This document shows, piece by piece, positions 1 to 10,130 of a DNA stretch of 64,000 bases. The notes below the pieces were generated by a model. That model did not search any database and was not told where the DNA came from. It saw only the letters and a program-made list of their open reading frames with translations. Positions within the stretch are counted from its first letter, which is position 1; every line of letters begins with the position of its first letter. A program made the position numbers and the translations under genes. Source of the stretch: Polaromonas sp. CG_9.7 (GTDB taxonomy: Bacteria > Pseudomonadota > Gammaproteobacteria > Burkholderiales > Burkholderiaceae_C); the NCBI RefSeq assembly GCF_015752205.1, contig NZ_JADOVG010000009.1, positions 62,001-126,000 of the forward strand, in the 5' to 3' direction.

Positions 1-51
1 AGGGCTGGCAGAGGCTTCTTGGCGAGGGGCGGAATTGTAGGTTGAATCCAT
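1..51 (-). CDS. 5' end of a divergent gene, cut by the window edge
   Basis: On the minus strand an ATG at 51-49 opens a frame of 17 codons (MDSTYNSAPRQEASASP) that stays open to base 1. It would be transcribed away from the ABC transporter gene, so the two would share the short region 52-130. The peptide is too short and too polar to assign to any family. It could also be a chance open stretch, since 17 codons without a stop is not rare at this GC content. Confidence 0.35.
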   Translation of the reverse strand, partial: MDSTYNSAPRQEASASP

Positions 52-130
52 AACCTGAATAATACTTGCTTGGGCAACTATTGTCAAGCCTGTGTTTGCA
101 ATGCCAAGCTTTAACGATAAAATAACCCTC

Positions 131-1951
131 ATGGTTACTTCCACCGCGACGCCCCTTCCCTCCCGCACTTCAATCCTTCCAAATTCCCCGCCCGCCAAGG
201 GATCGCCCCGGTCGCTGTCGGGGCTGCTTCCTTTTCTGCGGCCGTATTCAGGACGCATCGGCCTGGCAGTGCTTTTCCTGGTGATGGCCGCCGTGGCGAC
301 ACTGGTGTTTCCGCTGGCCTTGCGCGGGCTGATCGACGGCGGCATGGGCGCGGCCGACAAAGGCGAGCAACTGATGGCGCTACGAACCCATTTTTTCGAG
401 CTGTTTGGCGTGGCGGCTGCGTTGGGTCTTTTTTCGGCCGGGCGCTTCTACACCGTCAGCTGGCTGGGCGAGCGCGTCACGGCCGACATTCGCAACGCGG
501 TGTATTCGCATGTGCTCCGGCAAAGCCCGGAGTTTTTTGAAACCACACAAACCGGCGAGGTGCTGTCGCGCCTGACGGGCGACACCACGCTGGTGCAGAC
601 GGTGGTGGGCTCGTCGCTGAGCATGGGTTTGCGCAACGCCGTCATGGGCGTGGGCGCGCTGGGCATGCTGGTGTTCACCAACCCCTATTTAATGGTGCAG
701 GTGCTTGGTGCGCTGCTGCTGATCGTCGCGCCTTCCATGTGGTTCGGACGGCGCGTGCGCAAGCTCTCGCGCGCCAGCCAGGACCGCGTGGCCGACTCCA
801 GCGCAATTGCCGCCGAAGTGCTCAATGCCATTCCGGTGGTGCAAAGCTACACCGCCGAAGACCGGGAGGCGGCACGCTTCGACCGGTCCACGGACGATGC
901 CTTCGCCATTGCCGTTCGCCGCACAAAAGCGCGCTCGGTGCTGGTGGCATTCATCATCATCGCCACCTCGGCAGCTTTGCTCTGGGGTCTGTACCAAGGC
1001 ACACAGGCAGTGATGCGCGGCGACATCTCCGCCGGCCATCTGGGCCAGACGGTGGTCTATGTGATCATCCTGGCCAGCGCGGCGGCGGTGCTCGGCGAGG
1101 TCTACGGCGACCTGCTCCGCGCAGCAGGCGCCACCGAACGGCTGATGGAACTGCTGGACAGCGAGTCCCCTGTCACTTCCCCTTCGAATCCGCTTGCTGC
1201 GCATGTCACACGGGCAGGGAGTGCTATTAAATTTGAAAACATCACGTTTCACTACCCCTCCCGGCCCACGCAGCCGGCGCTGGTGGATTTCAACTTGAGC
1301 GTGGCGCCGGGTGAAACCATCGCCATCGTCGGCCCCAGCGGTGCGGGCAAAAGCACGGTGTTCCAGCTGCTGCTGCGCTTTTACGACCCGGCTTCGGGCC
1401 GGATTGAACTCGACGGCGTCGCTACCCGCGACATGTCGCTGGAAGATCTGCGTGGCCGCATCGGCCTGGTGCCCCAGGATGCGGTGATTTTCTCGACCAC
1501 TGCACTGGAAAATATCCGCTACGGCAAGCCGGACGCGACGGACGAGGACGTCAAGGCCGCAGCCCAGGCTGCGTTTGCGCACGAATTCATCAGCGCGCTG
1601 CCCGAAGGCTTCGACACCTTCCTGGGCGAACGCGGCGTGCGCCTGTCGGGCGGACAACGCCAGCGCATCGCGATTGCGCGGGCGATGCTGAAGAATTCGC
1701 CACTGCTGCTGCTCGACGAAGCCACCAGCGCGCTGGACGCCGAGAGCGAGCGCATGGTGCAGGCGGCGCTCGAGTCCGCCATGAAGGACCGCACCACGCT
1801 GGTCATTGCGCACCGGCTGGCGACGGTCAAGAAGGCCGACCGGATCGTCGTGATCGACCATGGCCGCATCGTGGAACAGGGAAGTCACGAACAGCTGATG
1901 GCTACCAACCAGGTGTATGCGCGTCTGGCTGCGCTTCAGTTCGTGGCATAA
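131..1951 (+). CDS. ABC exporter half-transporter (membrane domain fused to ATPase)
   Basis: This 606-residue protein has the architecture of an ABCB/MsbA-type half-exporter, which works as a homodimer in the inner membrane and uses ATP to push a lipid, peptide or drug outward. Residues about 35-320 form the transmembrane domain with six hydrophobic segments. The ATPase follows, with Walker A GPSGAGKST near residue 401, signature LSGGQRQ near 505 and Walker B LLLLDEATSALD near 525; the switch histidine lies in VIAHRLAT. The start is uncertain: GTG 92 and ATG 101 are in frame upstream and none of the three has a clear ribosome binding site. I chose ATG 131 because it leaves a short polar N-terminus before the first helix. 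The substrate cannot be read from sequence. Confidence 0.88.
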   Translation: MVTSTATPLPSRTSILPNSPPAKGSPRSLSGLLPFLRPYSGRIGLAVLFLVMAAVATLVFPLALRGLIDGGMGAADKGEQLMALRTHFFELFGVAAALGLFSAGRFYTVSWLGERVTADIRNAVYSHVLRQSPEFFETTQTGEVLSRLTGDTTLVQTVVGSSLSMGLRNAVMGVGALGMLVFTNPYLMVQVLGALLLIVAPSMWFGRRVRKLSRASQDRVADSSAIAAEVLNAIPVVQSYTAEDREAARFDRSTDDAFAIAVRRTKARSVLVAFIIIATSAALLWGLYQGTQAVMRGDISAGHLGQTVVYVIILASAAAVLGEVYGDLLRAAGATERLMELLDSESPVTSPSNPLAAHVTRAGSAIKFENITFHYPSRPTQPALVDFNLSVAPGETIAIVGPSGAGKSTVFQLLLRFYDPASGRIELDGVATRDMSLEDLRGRIGLVPQDAVIFSTTALENIRYGKPDATDEDVKAAAQAAFAHEFISALPEGFDTFLGERGVRLSGGQRQRIAIARAMLKNSPLLLLDEATSALDAESERMVQAALESAMKDRTTLVIAHRLATVKKADRIVVIDHGRIVEQGSHEQLMATNQVYARLAALQFVA

Positions 1952-1995
1952 CCCCCCACAGGGAAAACGTTTCGCACGAAGCCCCGCACTGCTGA

Positions 1996-2034
<39 letters not shown>

Positions 2035-2139
2035 CTGACAAACTTGACATGCTATTGATTGAAACTTCTTCGAACGGCCCAGTGTTACGCAATGTTCCAA
2101 TTAGCCATCCGAACGAATTTCGGGGCAATTTTCAAAAAC

Positions 2140-2156
2140 TATGCATTTAATGCATA
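2140..2156. promoter_or_regulatory. 17-bp palindrome upstream of gdhA
   Basis: TATGCATTTAATGCATA is a perfect inverted repeat with 8-bp arms around one central T. It sits 82 bp before the gdhA start and is followed by a related half-site ACGCATA at 2160-2166. Position and symmetry suit an operator for a dimeric regulator of gdhA, but no protein is implied by the sequence itself. Confidence 0.5.
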
Positions 2157-2237
2157 AATACGCATAAAGTAGGCCTTGGACAGTCGAGGTTGCGCGCTTT
2201 AAGCTGCGCTACCTTAATTTTTTTACAAGGATTTCTT

Positions 2238-3554
2238 ATGTCACAAAATGCTGCTGAAGGTGAAAGTACGATCGTGGCGGGCTCGTCCCTTCCGTCCTAC
2301 CTTCAGGCCGACAACCTTGGACCGTGGGGAAATTATCTCCAGCAGGTCGACCGGGTCATTCCACATTTGGGAAGCCTGGCGCGTTGGGCCGAAACCCTCA
2401 AGCGACCCAAGCGCATTTTGATAGTCGATGTGCCGATTCACATGGACAACGGCACGGTGGCGCATTTTGAAGGCTACCGCGTGCAGCACAATGTTTCGCG
2501 TGGGCCCGGCAAGGGCGGCGTTCGCTTTCACCAGGATGTCACCTTGTCCGAGGTCATGGCGCTGTCGGCATGGATGTCGGTAAAGAATGCTGCCGTCAAT
2601 GTGCCCTACGGCGGCGCAAAGGGCGGCATTCGCGTCGACCCGAAAAAGCTCTCGCTCGGCGAACTCGAACGCATGACGCGCCGCTACACCAGCGAAATCG
2701 GCATCATCATCGGCCCCAACAAGGACATTCCAGCGCCCGATGTGAACACCAACGAACAGATCATGGCCTGGATGATGGACACCTATTCCATGAACACTGG
2801 TTCCACCGCAACCGGCGTTGTCACGGGCAAACCTGTTGACCTGGGTGGCTCATTGGGCCGGCGCGAAGCCACCGGACGCGGCGTGTTCACAGTAGGCACG
2901 GAAGCGGCACGGCACATCGGAATGGACATTGCCACGGCCCGGGTTGCCGTGCAGGGTTTTGGCAATGTGGGCGGTGTGGCTGGCAAGCTGTTTGCAGAAA
3001 CGGGCGCACGCATCGTTGCCGTTCAGGACCATGGCGGCACGATTTTCAGTGATGCCGGACTGGATGTTCCCGCACTGTTGCAGCATGTGGCCAACACGGG
3101 TAGCGTGGCCGGCTTTGCCGATGCCGACGTCATCGCCGACGAAGAGTTCTGGGGCGTCGATTGCGACATCATGATTCCGGCAGCGCTGGAGCAACAGATT
3201 ACCGCCGCCAATGCCGGCCGCATCAAGGCCCGCATGATCATTGAAGGCGCCAACGGACCGACGACCCCTGCAGCCGACGACATCCTGCAGGAACGCAATG
3301 TCCTGGTGCTGCCCGACGTGATTGCCAATGCCGGGGGCGTGACGGTCAGCTACTTTGAATGGGTGCAGGATTTTTCCAGCTTTTTCTGGGACGAGGACGA
3401 GATCAACGCACGTCTGGTGAAAATCATGAAGACCGCCTTTGCAGCCGTCTGGCAAGTCGCACAGGAAAAAAAGGTCAGCCTGCGCACAGCCACTTTCATC
3501 GTGGCCTGCCAGCGAATCCTGCATACGCGCGAACTGCGCGGCCTGTACCCCTGA
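2238..3554 (+). CDS. gdhA: Glutamate dehydrogenase
   Basis: This 438-residue protein belongs to the Glu/Leu/Phe/Val dehydrogenase family and interconverts 2-oxoglutarate plus ammonium with glutamate, using NAD(P). The active-site segment [13 protein letters not shown] carries the catalytic lysine at about residue 128, and the Rossmann motif GFGNVGG lies near residue 238. The chosen ATG ([10 protein letters not shown]) has an AAGG ribosome binding site eight bases upstream; an in-frame start at 2190 lacks one. Length fits the hexameric bacterial enzymes. The gene stands alone, with a palindrome upstream and a hairpin downstream. Cofactor preference cannot be settled by eye. It could assimilate the ammonium produced by the nitrate cluster, though that link is inference. 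Confidence 0.95.
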   Translation: MSQNAAEGESTIVAGSSLPSYLQADNLGPWGNYLQQVDRVIPHLGSLARWAETLKRPKRILIVDVPIHMDNGTVAHFEGYRVQHNVSRGPGKGGVRFHQDVTLSEVMALSAWMSVKNAAVNVPYGGAKGGIRVDPKKLSLGELERMTRRYTSEIGIIIGPNKDIPAPDVNTNEQIMAWMMDTYSMNTGSTATGVVTGKPVDLGGSLGRREATGRGVFTVGTEAARHIGMDIATARVAVQGFGNVGGVAGKLFAETGARIVAVQDHGGTIFSDAGLDVPALLQHVANTGSVAGFADADVIADEEFWGVDCDIMIPAALEQQITAANAGRIKARMIIEGANGPTTPAADDILQERNVLVLPDVIANAGGVTVSYFEWVQDFSSFFWDEDEINARLVKIMKTAFAAVWQVAQEKKVSLRTATFIVACQRILHTRELRGLYP

Positions 3555-3572
3555 TGGTTGCCAGGTTGTCAA

Positions 3573-3597
3573 ACGGCAGGCGTAAACGGCCTGCCGT
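3573..3597. terminator. Hairpin between convergent gdhA and DUF1178 genes
   Basis: ACGGCAGG and CCTGCCGT pair perfectly with one further C-G pair inside and a 7-base loop. The hairpin lies 18 bases past the gdhA stop and 11 before the end of the opposing gene. There is no real T-run on either side, so a bidirectional transcript end is likely but not certain. Confidence 0.6.
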
Positions 3598-3608
3598 GTG
3601 ATGGCCTG

Positions 3609-4133
3609 CTACTGCAGGGTTTCCTTGAGGGCGGCGAGCATGGGCAGCGGGAGGACCTCAATCCCTTCCTCCAAAAGTTCCACTGCCTCGCGTGCGCTGG
3701 CCTGGCCGCGAATACTGCGCGCTTCGACTTCCCCATAGTGCATTCTGCGAGCTTCCTCGGCAAAGCGCGTGCCCATGTCTTCGGTCCCTGCCACCACTTG
3801 ACGCAAAGCGTTCAAAAAGGCAGCCTGTGCGGCAAGGTCGGGTTCCGACAGCGTGCTTTTTGCTTGACTAGTATGCGCCGTTTGGTCTTGCGACACAGAA
3901 TTACCCCTGGAATGGGAAGGCGCCTCAGGGTCAGTGCGGCTTGGGCCAGTTTCAGGGGCGCAATGCCCGCCAAAATTGAGCCGGGGAGCGCTGGGCATTT
4001 TTTGAATGCTGGTGTCGGCACACAGGGGACAGGCCATCAGACCGCGTTGTTGCTGGTCCTGGAATTCACATTCCGAACCGAACCAGCCTTCAAACGAATG
4101 CAGGCGCGAACAACGTAGATTCAGGACTTTCAT
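3609..4133 (-). CDS. DUF1178 family protein with a zinc-ribbon-like N-terminus
   Basis: The 174-residue protein starts MKVLNLRCSRLHSFEGWFGS, the characteristic opening of DUF1178 proteins, with a CxxC pair in MACPLCAD near residue 35 that suggests a small zinc ribbon. The middle (residues 55-95) is polar and probably disordered; the C-terminal half is helical and acidic. No biochemical role is known to me for this family. It is the last gene of a tail DUF2818-NUDIX-DUF1178 behind the nuo operon and starts 21 bases after the NUDIX stop, so it is probably co-transcribed. ATG 4133 is the only sensible start. Confidence 0.85.
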   Translation of the reverse strand: MKVLNLRCSRLHSFEGWFGSECEFQDQQQRGLMACPLCADTSIQKMPSAPRLNFGGHCAPETGPSRTDPEAPSHSRGNSVSQDQTAHTSQAKSTLSEPDLAAQAAFLNALRQVVAGTEDMGTRFAEEARRMHYGEVEARSIRGQASAREAVELLEEGIEVLPLPMLAALKETLQ

Positions 4134-4154
4134 GGTCGCAGTATGGCAAGACCG

Positions 4155-4769
4155 TTAAGGCTGTGCTGCCTGCCATTGCAATGTCCATGCACCCGACAAC
4201 ATGTTCGCCAACCACAGCATCCCGGTGAGCGTCTTGGCATCGGTCACCTTGCCGCTGGCGCACCATTTCATCAACTCGTCAGGTGTCGCGCTGAACACCT
4301 CTAGAAATTCGCCGCTGTCGAGTTGTTGCTCGCCAAGTGTCAATCCGCGTGCAAACCAGATGTCGATGAATTCAGTGGAATAAGCAATAGCCGGATGCAG
4401 CACGCCTGCTTTGACCCACTCACGCGCGGTATAGCCCGTTTCTTCCTGCAGTTCGCGTTTGGCGCAAGCCAACGATGATTCGCCGGCATCAAGTTTTCCC
4501 GCAGGAAACTCGACCATCACGGCATGCAGCGGATACCGGAACTGGCGCTCCAGCACCACGCGTCCGTCATCCAGCAACGCAATGATCATCACGGCACCTG
4601 GATGGACCACATATTCGCGCGTGGTATGCCGTCCATCGGGAAGACTGACCGTATCGCGGCAGATCTGAAGAAAATTCCCGGCAAGGATCTCGTCGGAACT
4701 GATTTTTATTTCAGCCAGTTGAGAAACGTCACCCGCAACGCTGTCCTGCGTATTAGGTTCAGTCGTCAT
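4155..4769 (-). CDS. NUDIX hydrolase, ADP-ribose pyrophosphatase type
   Basis: The 204-residue protein contains a complete NUDIX box at residues 91-113 (G, then AGE, the REL-QEETG core), matching the pattern GX5EX7REUXEEXGU that binds the metal-diphosphate. Overall length and the region REYVVHPGAVMI before the box resemble the ADP-ribose/NDP-sugar pyrophosphatase subgroup, so the likely reaction is ADP-ribose to AMP plus ribose 5-phosphate; other nucleoside diphosphate derivatives are possible. Its ATG overlaps the DUF2818 stop by four bases (ATGA), which indicates translational coupling within the nuo tail. A role in clearing NAD-derived ADP-ribose near complex I is an attractive inference only. 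Confidence 0.9.
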   Translation of the reverse strand: MTTEPNTQDSVAGDVSQLAEIKISSDEILAGNFLQICRDTVSLPDGRHTTREYVVHPGAVMIIALLDDGRVVLERQFRYPLHAVMVEFPAGKLDAGESSLACAKRELQEETGYTAREWVKAGVLHPAIAYSTEFIDIWFARGLTLGEQQLDSGEFLEVFSATPDELMKWCASGKVTDAKTLTGMLWLANMLSGAWTLQWQAAQP

Positions 4770-5068
4770 GATCGGTGCTTAAACAAATAGCGGTAGGTAA
4801 AACCGGGAAAGGCAAACGTCAGAAAAAGGGTTCCTGTGATCGCATAAAACTCCCAGCCCTGAGGTGCAATTTGCCCATTTCGCTGCTCAAGGTACAGGCC
4901 CACGCCACCCACCACCAAATACCAAACCAATAATTCTGCCAGCCGGACGGCTAGATTTTTAGGCGAATTGAGTGCGTAGACTGCAAATAGCCTATTGCTG
5001 GCAAAAGGCATGTTAGCCATTAACAAGGCAAGCACTACTACCAGCCATACCGAAACAGTCTGGTCCAA
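4766..5068 (-). CDS. DUF2818 membrane protein
   Basis: The product is about 100 residues with three or four hydrophobic segments, matching DUF2818, a family found right behind nuoN in betaproteobacteria. I chose the TTG start at 5068 because it follows the nuoN stop by two bases and has GGAG seven bases upstream; the ATG at 5116 would overlap nuoN by 46 bases and add a polar leader unlike a membrane protein N-terminus. The stop overlaps the NUDIX start. Function is unknown; the position suggests a link with complex I assembly or stability, which is inference. Confidence 0.8.
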   Translation of the reverse strand: MDQTVSVWLVVVLALLMANMPFASNRLFAVYALNSPKNLAVRLAELLVWYLVVGGVGLYLEQRNGQIAPQGWEFYAITGTLFLTFAFPGFTYRYLFKHRS

Positions 5069-5070
5069 CC

Positions 5071-6573
5071 TCAGACTCCGAGCGAGTTGACGATGCTGTT
5101 GATCGACTGGGCACACAGGGCCATCAAACCGCCTGGGGCAATGCCCAGCACCAAAAGCAGCGCGCCATTGATGGCCAGCACAATCCGGGCATCAGCCGGC
5201 GCATTGATTGGCTGCGCATTGTGGGAGTGAGGGGCGTCAAAGTACATGACTTTAATCACCCGAAGGTAGTAGAAAGCACCAATCAACGACATCATCACGG
5301 CAAAGACAGCCAGTACCAGATAACTTGTCTTGCCTGACGAGATCAAGGCCTGCAGCACACCCAACTTGGCGTAGAAGCCTACCAGCGGGGGCAGTCCGGC
5401 CAAAGAAAACATACTCATTGCCATGACACCGGCGTACAAGGGGCTGCGCTGGTTTAACCCGGAAAGATCGGTGATTTCTTCGGATTCGTGCCCATTACGG
5501 GCCAGCAGCAAAATGATGCCGAAAGCGGCAAGTGTGGTCAGTACGTAGGTCAAGGCATAGAACATGGCGGCGCTGTAAGCCGATTCAGTGTTGAGTTGAT
5601 TGCCATTGACCACCCCCGCCAAAAGACCCAGCAGCAAAAAGCCCATCTGGGAAATGGTCGAAAACGCCAGCATGCGCTTGAGGTTGGTCTGCGCCACAGC
5701 GGCCAGGTTGCCAATCAGCAGGGATCCTATCGCCATCAATGCCAGCATCTGCTGCCAGTCAATCGCCAGCGGCAGCAGGCCTTCGACAAGAAGGCGAATC
5801 GTCATCGCAAATGCAGCCAGCTGCGGTGCACCGCCGATGATCAGCGTGACGGCAGTCGGTGCGCCATGGTAAACGTCGGGTAACCACATATGAAATGGCA
5901 CTGCTCCCAGCTTGAAAGCCAGTCCCGACACAATGAAAACCAGACCGAATACCAGTACCTGATGCTTGACCTGCCGACTGGCAATGGCGTTGAAAACCTC
6001 ATTGATGTTCAGCGAGCCGGTAGCGCCATAAAGCATGGAAAGGCCGTAAAGCAGGAAACCGGAAGCCAGTGCACTGAGAACGAAATATTTCATGGCGGCT
6101 TCGGTTGCCTGCGCGTCGTCCCGGCGCAAGGCGACAAGTGCGTAGCTGGACAGCGCCATCAATTCCAGGCCCATGTAGAGCACCAGGAAGTTATGGCCTG
6201 AAATCATCACGAACATGCCCAGCAAGGCAAACAGGCTCAGCGTAAAGAATTCACCACCGCGCAGCATGTCGCGGTCAGCGGCATAAGGCCGGCCATAGAC
6301 GATGGTGACCATCAAGGCAATGCTTGCAAAGCATTTCATCCAGCTGCCCATGGGGTCCACCACCACCATGTTGCCAAACCCATAAAAAACCTGTCCGCCG
6401 AGTGCCGTATTGGCTTCCATGATGGCTACTACTGCAAGGGTCAGCAGCGTCAACCCATAGGTGAGCGAGCGTCGTGGCGTCTTGACGCCCAGATCGACCA
6501 GCGCGATAACGCAGGACATCACCAATAAAACAAGTTCCGGATAAACCGCGATCCAACTGAGTTTGTCAATCAT
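5071..6573 (-). CDS. nuoN: NADH-quinone oxidoreductase subunit N
   Basis: This 500-residue protein, with about 14 predicted transmembrane segments, is one of the three antiporter-like subunits of respiratory complex I that move protons across the inner membrane. Conserved features include the KYF-LSA-SGF-YG stretch of the proton_antipo_M domain and lysines within membrane segments ([14 protein letters not shown] follows the helix-breaking segment). It is the last nuo gene of the operon, starts 19 bases after nuoM, and is followed by DUF2818. Length fits betaproteobacterial NuoN. Confidence 0.97.
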   Translation of the reverse strand: MIDKLSWIAVYPELVLLVMSCVIALVDLGVKTPRRSLTYGLTLLTLAVVAIMEANTALGGQVFYGFGNMVVVDPMGSWMKCFASIALMVTIVYGRPYAADRDMLRGGEFFTLSLFALLGMFVMISGHNFLVLYMGLELMALSSYALVALRRDDAQATEAAMKYFVLSALASGFLLYGLSMLYGATGSLNINEVFNAIASRQVKHQVLVFGLVFIVSGLAFKLGAVPFHMWLPDVYHGAPTAVTLIIGGAPQLAAFAMTIRLLVEGLLPLAIDWQQMLALMAIGSLLIGNLAAVAQTNLKRMLAFSTISQMGFLLLGLLAGVVNGNQLNTESAYSAAMFYALTYVLTTLAAFGIILLLARNGHESEEITDLSGLNQRSPLYAGVMAMSMFSLAGLPPLVGFYAKLGVLQALISSGKTSYLVLAVFAVMMSLIGAFYYLRVIKVMYFDAPHSHNAQPINAPADARIVLAINGALLLVLGIAPGGLMALCAQSINSIVNSLGV

Positions 6574-6592
6574 CTGAATTCTTTGAGTTTTC

Positions 6593-8068
6593 TTAGTTCA
6601 GTTTCGAAAGCGCGACATGCCTTAGCAAGTCAGCCACAGACGTGTTCATCACATCGGTAAACGGCTTGGGATAAATACCCATGTAGAGCACTGCGACAGC
6701 CAGCATCGCCAGCATCAGAAACTCTCGACTATTGATATCAAGCAAGTTCTTGACCTTTTCATTCGTCACAGGGCCGAGGTACACACGCTTGTACATCCAC
6801 AGCGTGTAAGCCGCACCCGAGATCAGTGCCGAAGCCGCCGCCATGCCAATCCAGAAATTCGACTTGACTGCACCCAGAATCACCATCCATTCGCCCACGA
6901 AGCCTGCGGTTGCCGGCAATCCACAATTGGCCATGGCAAACAACAGTGCAAAGGCTGCGAACTTGGGCATGGTGTTGACGACGCCACCATAACTTGCAAT
7001 CTCGCGCGAATGCACACGGTCGTACAGCACACCAATACACAGGAACATGGCGGCAGAAACAAACCCGTGTGCAATCATCTGGACAATGCCGCCCGAAACA
7101 CTCAGGTCGTTGAACAGGAAAAAACCGAGCGTCACAAAACCCATGTGCGCTACCGATGAATAGGCTACAAGCTTTTTCATGTCACGCTGGACCAGCGCCA
7201 CCAAGCCCACATAGATCACGGCTATCAGGGAAAAGGTAATCATCAACCATGCCCACTCGCGCGAAGCATCGGGCACGATTGGCATTGAAAAACGCAAAAA
7301 TCCGTAAGCGCCTAACTTGAGCATGATCGCTGCCAGCACGGCAGAGCCGCCGGTTGGCGCTTCAACGTGGACATCAGGCAGCCAGGTATGCACCGGAAAC
7401 ATTGGAACCTTGACAGCAAACGCGGCAAAGAAAGAAAAGAAAAGAAGGGTCTGCGCTGTGGCTGAAAGGGGAAGTTGGTGCCACGCCAGAATGTCGAAAC
7501 TACCGCCCGACTTGTTGTACAAGAAAATAAGCGCAACCAGCATCAGCAGTGAGCCAAGCAGCGTGTAAAGGAAAAACTTGAAGGCTGCGTATATCTTGTT
7601 CGGTCCGCCCCAAATTCCAATGATCAGGTACATTGGAATCAATGTAGCTTCAAAGAAGACGTAAAAAAGCATACCGTCCAGCGCTGCGAAAACACCAATC
7701 ATCAGGCCGCTCAAGATCAAAAAGGACGCCATGTACTGGTTGACACGGGTCGTGATGGCTTCCCAGCTGGCGATGATGACCACCACATTGATAAATGCCG
7801 TCAAGAGCACAAACCACAGCGAAATGCCGTCCACTCCCAAGTGGTAATTCATGTTGAAACGTGGAATCCAGCTGCTTTTCTCAACGAATTGCATGGCCGA
7901 CGTGCCCAATTCGAAACCTGTATACAGGGGCAACGTGACCAGAAAACTGATGGTGGCGCCGATCAGTGCGATCCAGCGAACGGTGCGCACATGACTTTCC
8001 TTACCCAGGGCCAGTAAACCGACACCAAAAAAAATCGGCACCCAGATGGCGAGGCTCAACAATCCCAT
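6593..8068 (-). CDS. nuoM: NADH-quinone oxidoreductase subunit M
   Basis: A 491-residue membrane subunit of complex I, antiporter-like, with about 14 transmembrane segments. The family hallmark region [16 protein letters not shown] and the conserved membrane glutamate and lysine helices can be read, as can the amphipathic stretch [18 protein letters not shown]. It lies 30 bases after nuoL and 19 before nuoN in the usual order L-M-N. Proton translocation in the distal membrane arm is the known role of the family. Confidence 0.97.
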   Translation of the reverse strand: MGLLSLAIWVPIFFGVGLLALGKESHVRTVRWIALIGATISFLVTLPLYTGFELGTSAMQFVEKSSWIPRFNMNYHLGVDGISLWFVLLTAFINVVVIIASWEAITTRVNQYMASFLILSGLMIGVFAALDGMLFYVFFEATLIPMYLIIGIWGGPNKIYAAFKFFLYTLLGSLLMLVALIFLYNKSGGSFDILAWHQLPLSATAQTLLFFSFFAAFAVKVPMFPVHTWLPDVHVEAPTGGSAVLAAIMLKLGAYGFLRFSMPIVPDASREWAWLMITFSLIAVIYVGLVALVQRDMKKLVAYSSVAHMGFVTLGFFLFNDLSVSGGIVQMIAHGFVSAAMFLCIGVLYDRVHSREIASYGGVVNTMPKFAAFALLFAMANCGLPATAGFVGEWMVILGAVKSNFWIGMAAASALISGAAYTLWMYKRVYLGPVTNEKVKNLLDINSREFLMLAMLAVAVLYMGIYPKPFTDVMNTSVADLLRHVALSKLN

Positions 8069-8098
8069 TTTTCTCTTCCTTCTTCTTCTAGATTGTAT

Positions 8099-10123
8099 TT
8101 ATCGGTTGAGCCAGACGAAATACGTCATCAACACAAAAATGCCGAGAATCATGCCAAAGGCATAGTGATAGATGTAACCCGATTGCAGGCGCCTGACCAT
8201 GCTGGACACCCAACCAACGAGCTTCCAGGAACCGTTGACCAGCGCGCCATCAATCACCATCTGGTCACCTACCTTCCAAAACACAGTACCAAGTCCACGC
8301 ATGCCCCGTGCAATGACGTTTTCATTGAACCAGTCGAGGTAGTACTTGTTTTCGAGCAGTGTGTAGATAGGGCTCAGGTTGCGCTTGATGGCTGCAGGCA
8401 AGGCAGGATTGACCATGTACATGTAATAGGCCAGTACTACACCGCACAGGGCGAGCCAGAAAGGAGGCGCAGTCAAGCCATGCGTTGCCATCTGGAGGGG
8501 CCCATGAAACAGCGCAGCCATTTCTTCCATGGCGGGATGCCGTTCCAGATTGACAAAAATCGCATCTTTGAAAAATTCACCATACAGCATCGGCTCAATC
8601 GTTAGAAAACCGATGATGACCGACGGAATGGCCAGCAAAACCAATGGCAAAGTCACGACCCACGGAGATTCATGGGGTTCGTGGTTAGCATCGTGATGAC
8701 TGTGGTCGTCATGTGAATCATGGTGCGCATCAGGATTCTGGTCGTAGCGTTCCTTGCCATGAAAGACAAGGAAATACAGCCGAAAAGAGTAGAAAGCAGT
8801 TACAAAAACACCTGCCAAGACAGCGAAATAAGCAAAGCCACTGCCCCATAGATGGCTTTCGGCCACAGCCTCAATAATGCTGTCCTTAGAGTAAAAACCG
8901 GCAAAGAATGGTGTGCCGATGAGGGCCAGCGAACCTAACAAAAAGGTGATCCAAGTGATGGGCATGTACTTGCGCACGCCACCCATCCAACGTATGTCCT
9001 GATTGTGGTGCATCCCAATGATCACAGAGCCAGCTCCCAGAAAGAGCAAGGCCTTGAAAAACGCATGGGTCATCAGGTGAAAGACGGCTACCGAGTAGGC
9101 TGATGCGCCCAACGCCACGGTCATATAGCCCAGTTGAGATAACGTGGAATAGGCAATGACCCGCTTGATGTCGTTCTGGATGATGCCCAGAAAGCCCATG
9201 AACAACGCGGTGATGGCACCAATGACCATGATAAAACTCAACGCCGTATCGCTAAGTTCAAACAGCGGCGACATCCGGGCCACCATGAAAATACCCGCCG
9301 TGACCATGGTCGCGGCATGAATCAGCGCCGAGATCGGTGTTGGACCTTCCATGGAGTCGGGCAGCCAGACGTGCAAGGGGAACTGGGCCGACTTGCCCAT
9401 GGCACCGATGAACAGGCAAATACAGATTACGGTGATCAACATCCAGCCAGTGCCGGGAAATGTCAGCCTGGAAAGCTCGTCGGCTTTTGCAAAAGCCTCG
9501 CCATAGTTCAGCGTACCTGCGTAAGCAGCAATCAGCGCAATCCCCAGAATAAAGCCAAAGTCGCCGACCCGGTTTACCAGGAAAGCCTTCATATTGGCAA
9601 AGATCGCACTGGGCTTGTTGAACCAAAAACCGATCAGCAGATAGGAAACCAAGCCTACCGCTTCCCAGCCAAAGAACAGCTGGAGCATGTTATTGCTCAT
9701 CACCAGCATCAGCATGGAGAACGTAAACAGAGAAATATAGGCAAAGAAACGGTTGTAGCCCGCATCTTCTTCCATATAGCCGATGGTGTAGATATGCACC
9801 ATGAGCGAAACAAAAGTCACCACGCACATCATCATGGCGGTCAAACCATCTACCAGAAAACCAACCTCCATCTTCAGGTCGCCCACCATCATCCATGTGT
9901 AAAGCGTTTCGTTAAACCGCGCACCATCACCGACGACACTTTGCAGTGTCATGGCAGAAATGATGAAGGCTACAAAAACACCCAGAATGGTCAGGGTGTG
10001 CGCGAGACGGCGTCCTATCCAGTTGCCACCAAAAGTGGTTCCAAGAATCCCGGCCAGCAGCGCGCCGGTTAGAGGTGCCAGCGGAACGGCCAGCAACGTC
10101 GATGCAGAAAGGGTTTGGCTCAT
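8099..10123 (-). CDS. nuoL: NADH-quinone oxidoreductase subunit L
   Basis: The 674-residue protein is the large antiporter-like subunit whose C-terminal lateral helix clamps the membrane arm of complex I. The motif FPLHVWLPDSMEGPTP and the helix RVIAYSTLSQLGYM are typical. A His/Asp-rich insert of about 25 residues (8668-8740, starting near DAHHDSHDDHSHHD) lies between hydrophobic segments and could bind metal. I chose ATG 10123 (MSQTLSAS), seven bases after the nuoK stop, over the upstream start at 10210, which would overlap most of the nuoK end and add an unrelated leader. Confidence 0.97.
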   Translation of the reverse strand: MSQTLSASTLLAVPLAPLTGALLAGILGTTFGGNWIGRRLAHTLTILGVFVAFIISAMTLQSVVGDGARFNETLYTWMMVGDLKMEVGFLVDGLTAMMMCVVTFVSLMVHIYTIGYMEEDAGYNRFFAYISLFTFSMLMLVMSNNMLQLFFGWEAVGLVSYLLIGFWFNKPSAIFANMKAFLVNRVGDFGFILGIALIAAYAGTLNYGEAFAKADELSRLTFPGTGWMLITVICICLFIGAMGKSAQFPLHVWLPDSMEGPTPISALIHAATMVTAGIFMVARMSPLFELSDTALSFIMVIGAITALFMGFLGIIQNDIKRVIAYSTLSQLGYMTVALGASAYSVAVFHLMTHAFFKALLFLGAGSVIIGMHHNQDIRWMGGVRKYMPITWITFLLGSLALIGTPFFAGFYSKDSIIEAVAESHLWGSGFAYFAVLAGVFVTAFYSFRLYFLVFHGKERYDQNPDAHHDSHDDHSHHDANHEPHESPWVVTLPLVLLAIPSVIIGFLTIEPMLYGEFFKDAIFVNLERHPAMEEMAALFHGPLQMATHGLTAPPFWLALCGVVLAYYMYMVNPALPAAIKRNLSPIYTLLENKYYLDWFNENVIARGMRGLGTVFWKVGDQMVIDGALVNGSWKLVGWVSSMVRRLQSGYIYHYAFGMILGIFVLMTYFVWLNR

Positions 10124-10130
10124 CTTGTTG

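Noticed and set aside
1222-1236. GCTATTAAATTTGA inside the ABC transporter gene as a mini-palindrome copy
   Set aside because: It encodes the conserved start of the ATPase domain (AIKFENITF) and lacks the second arm.
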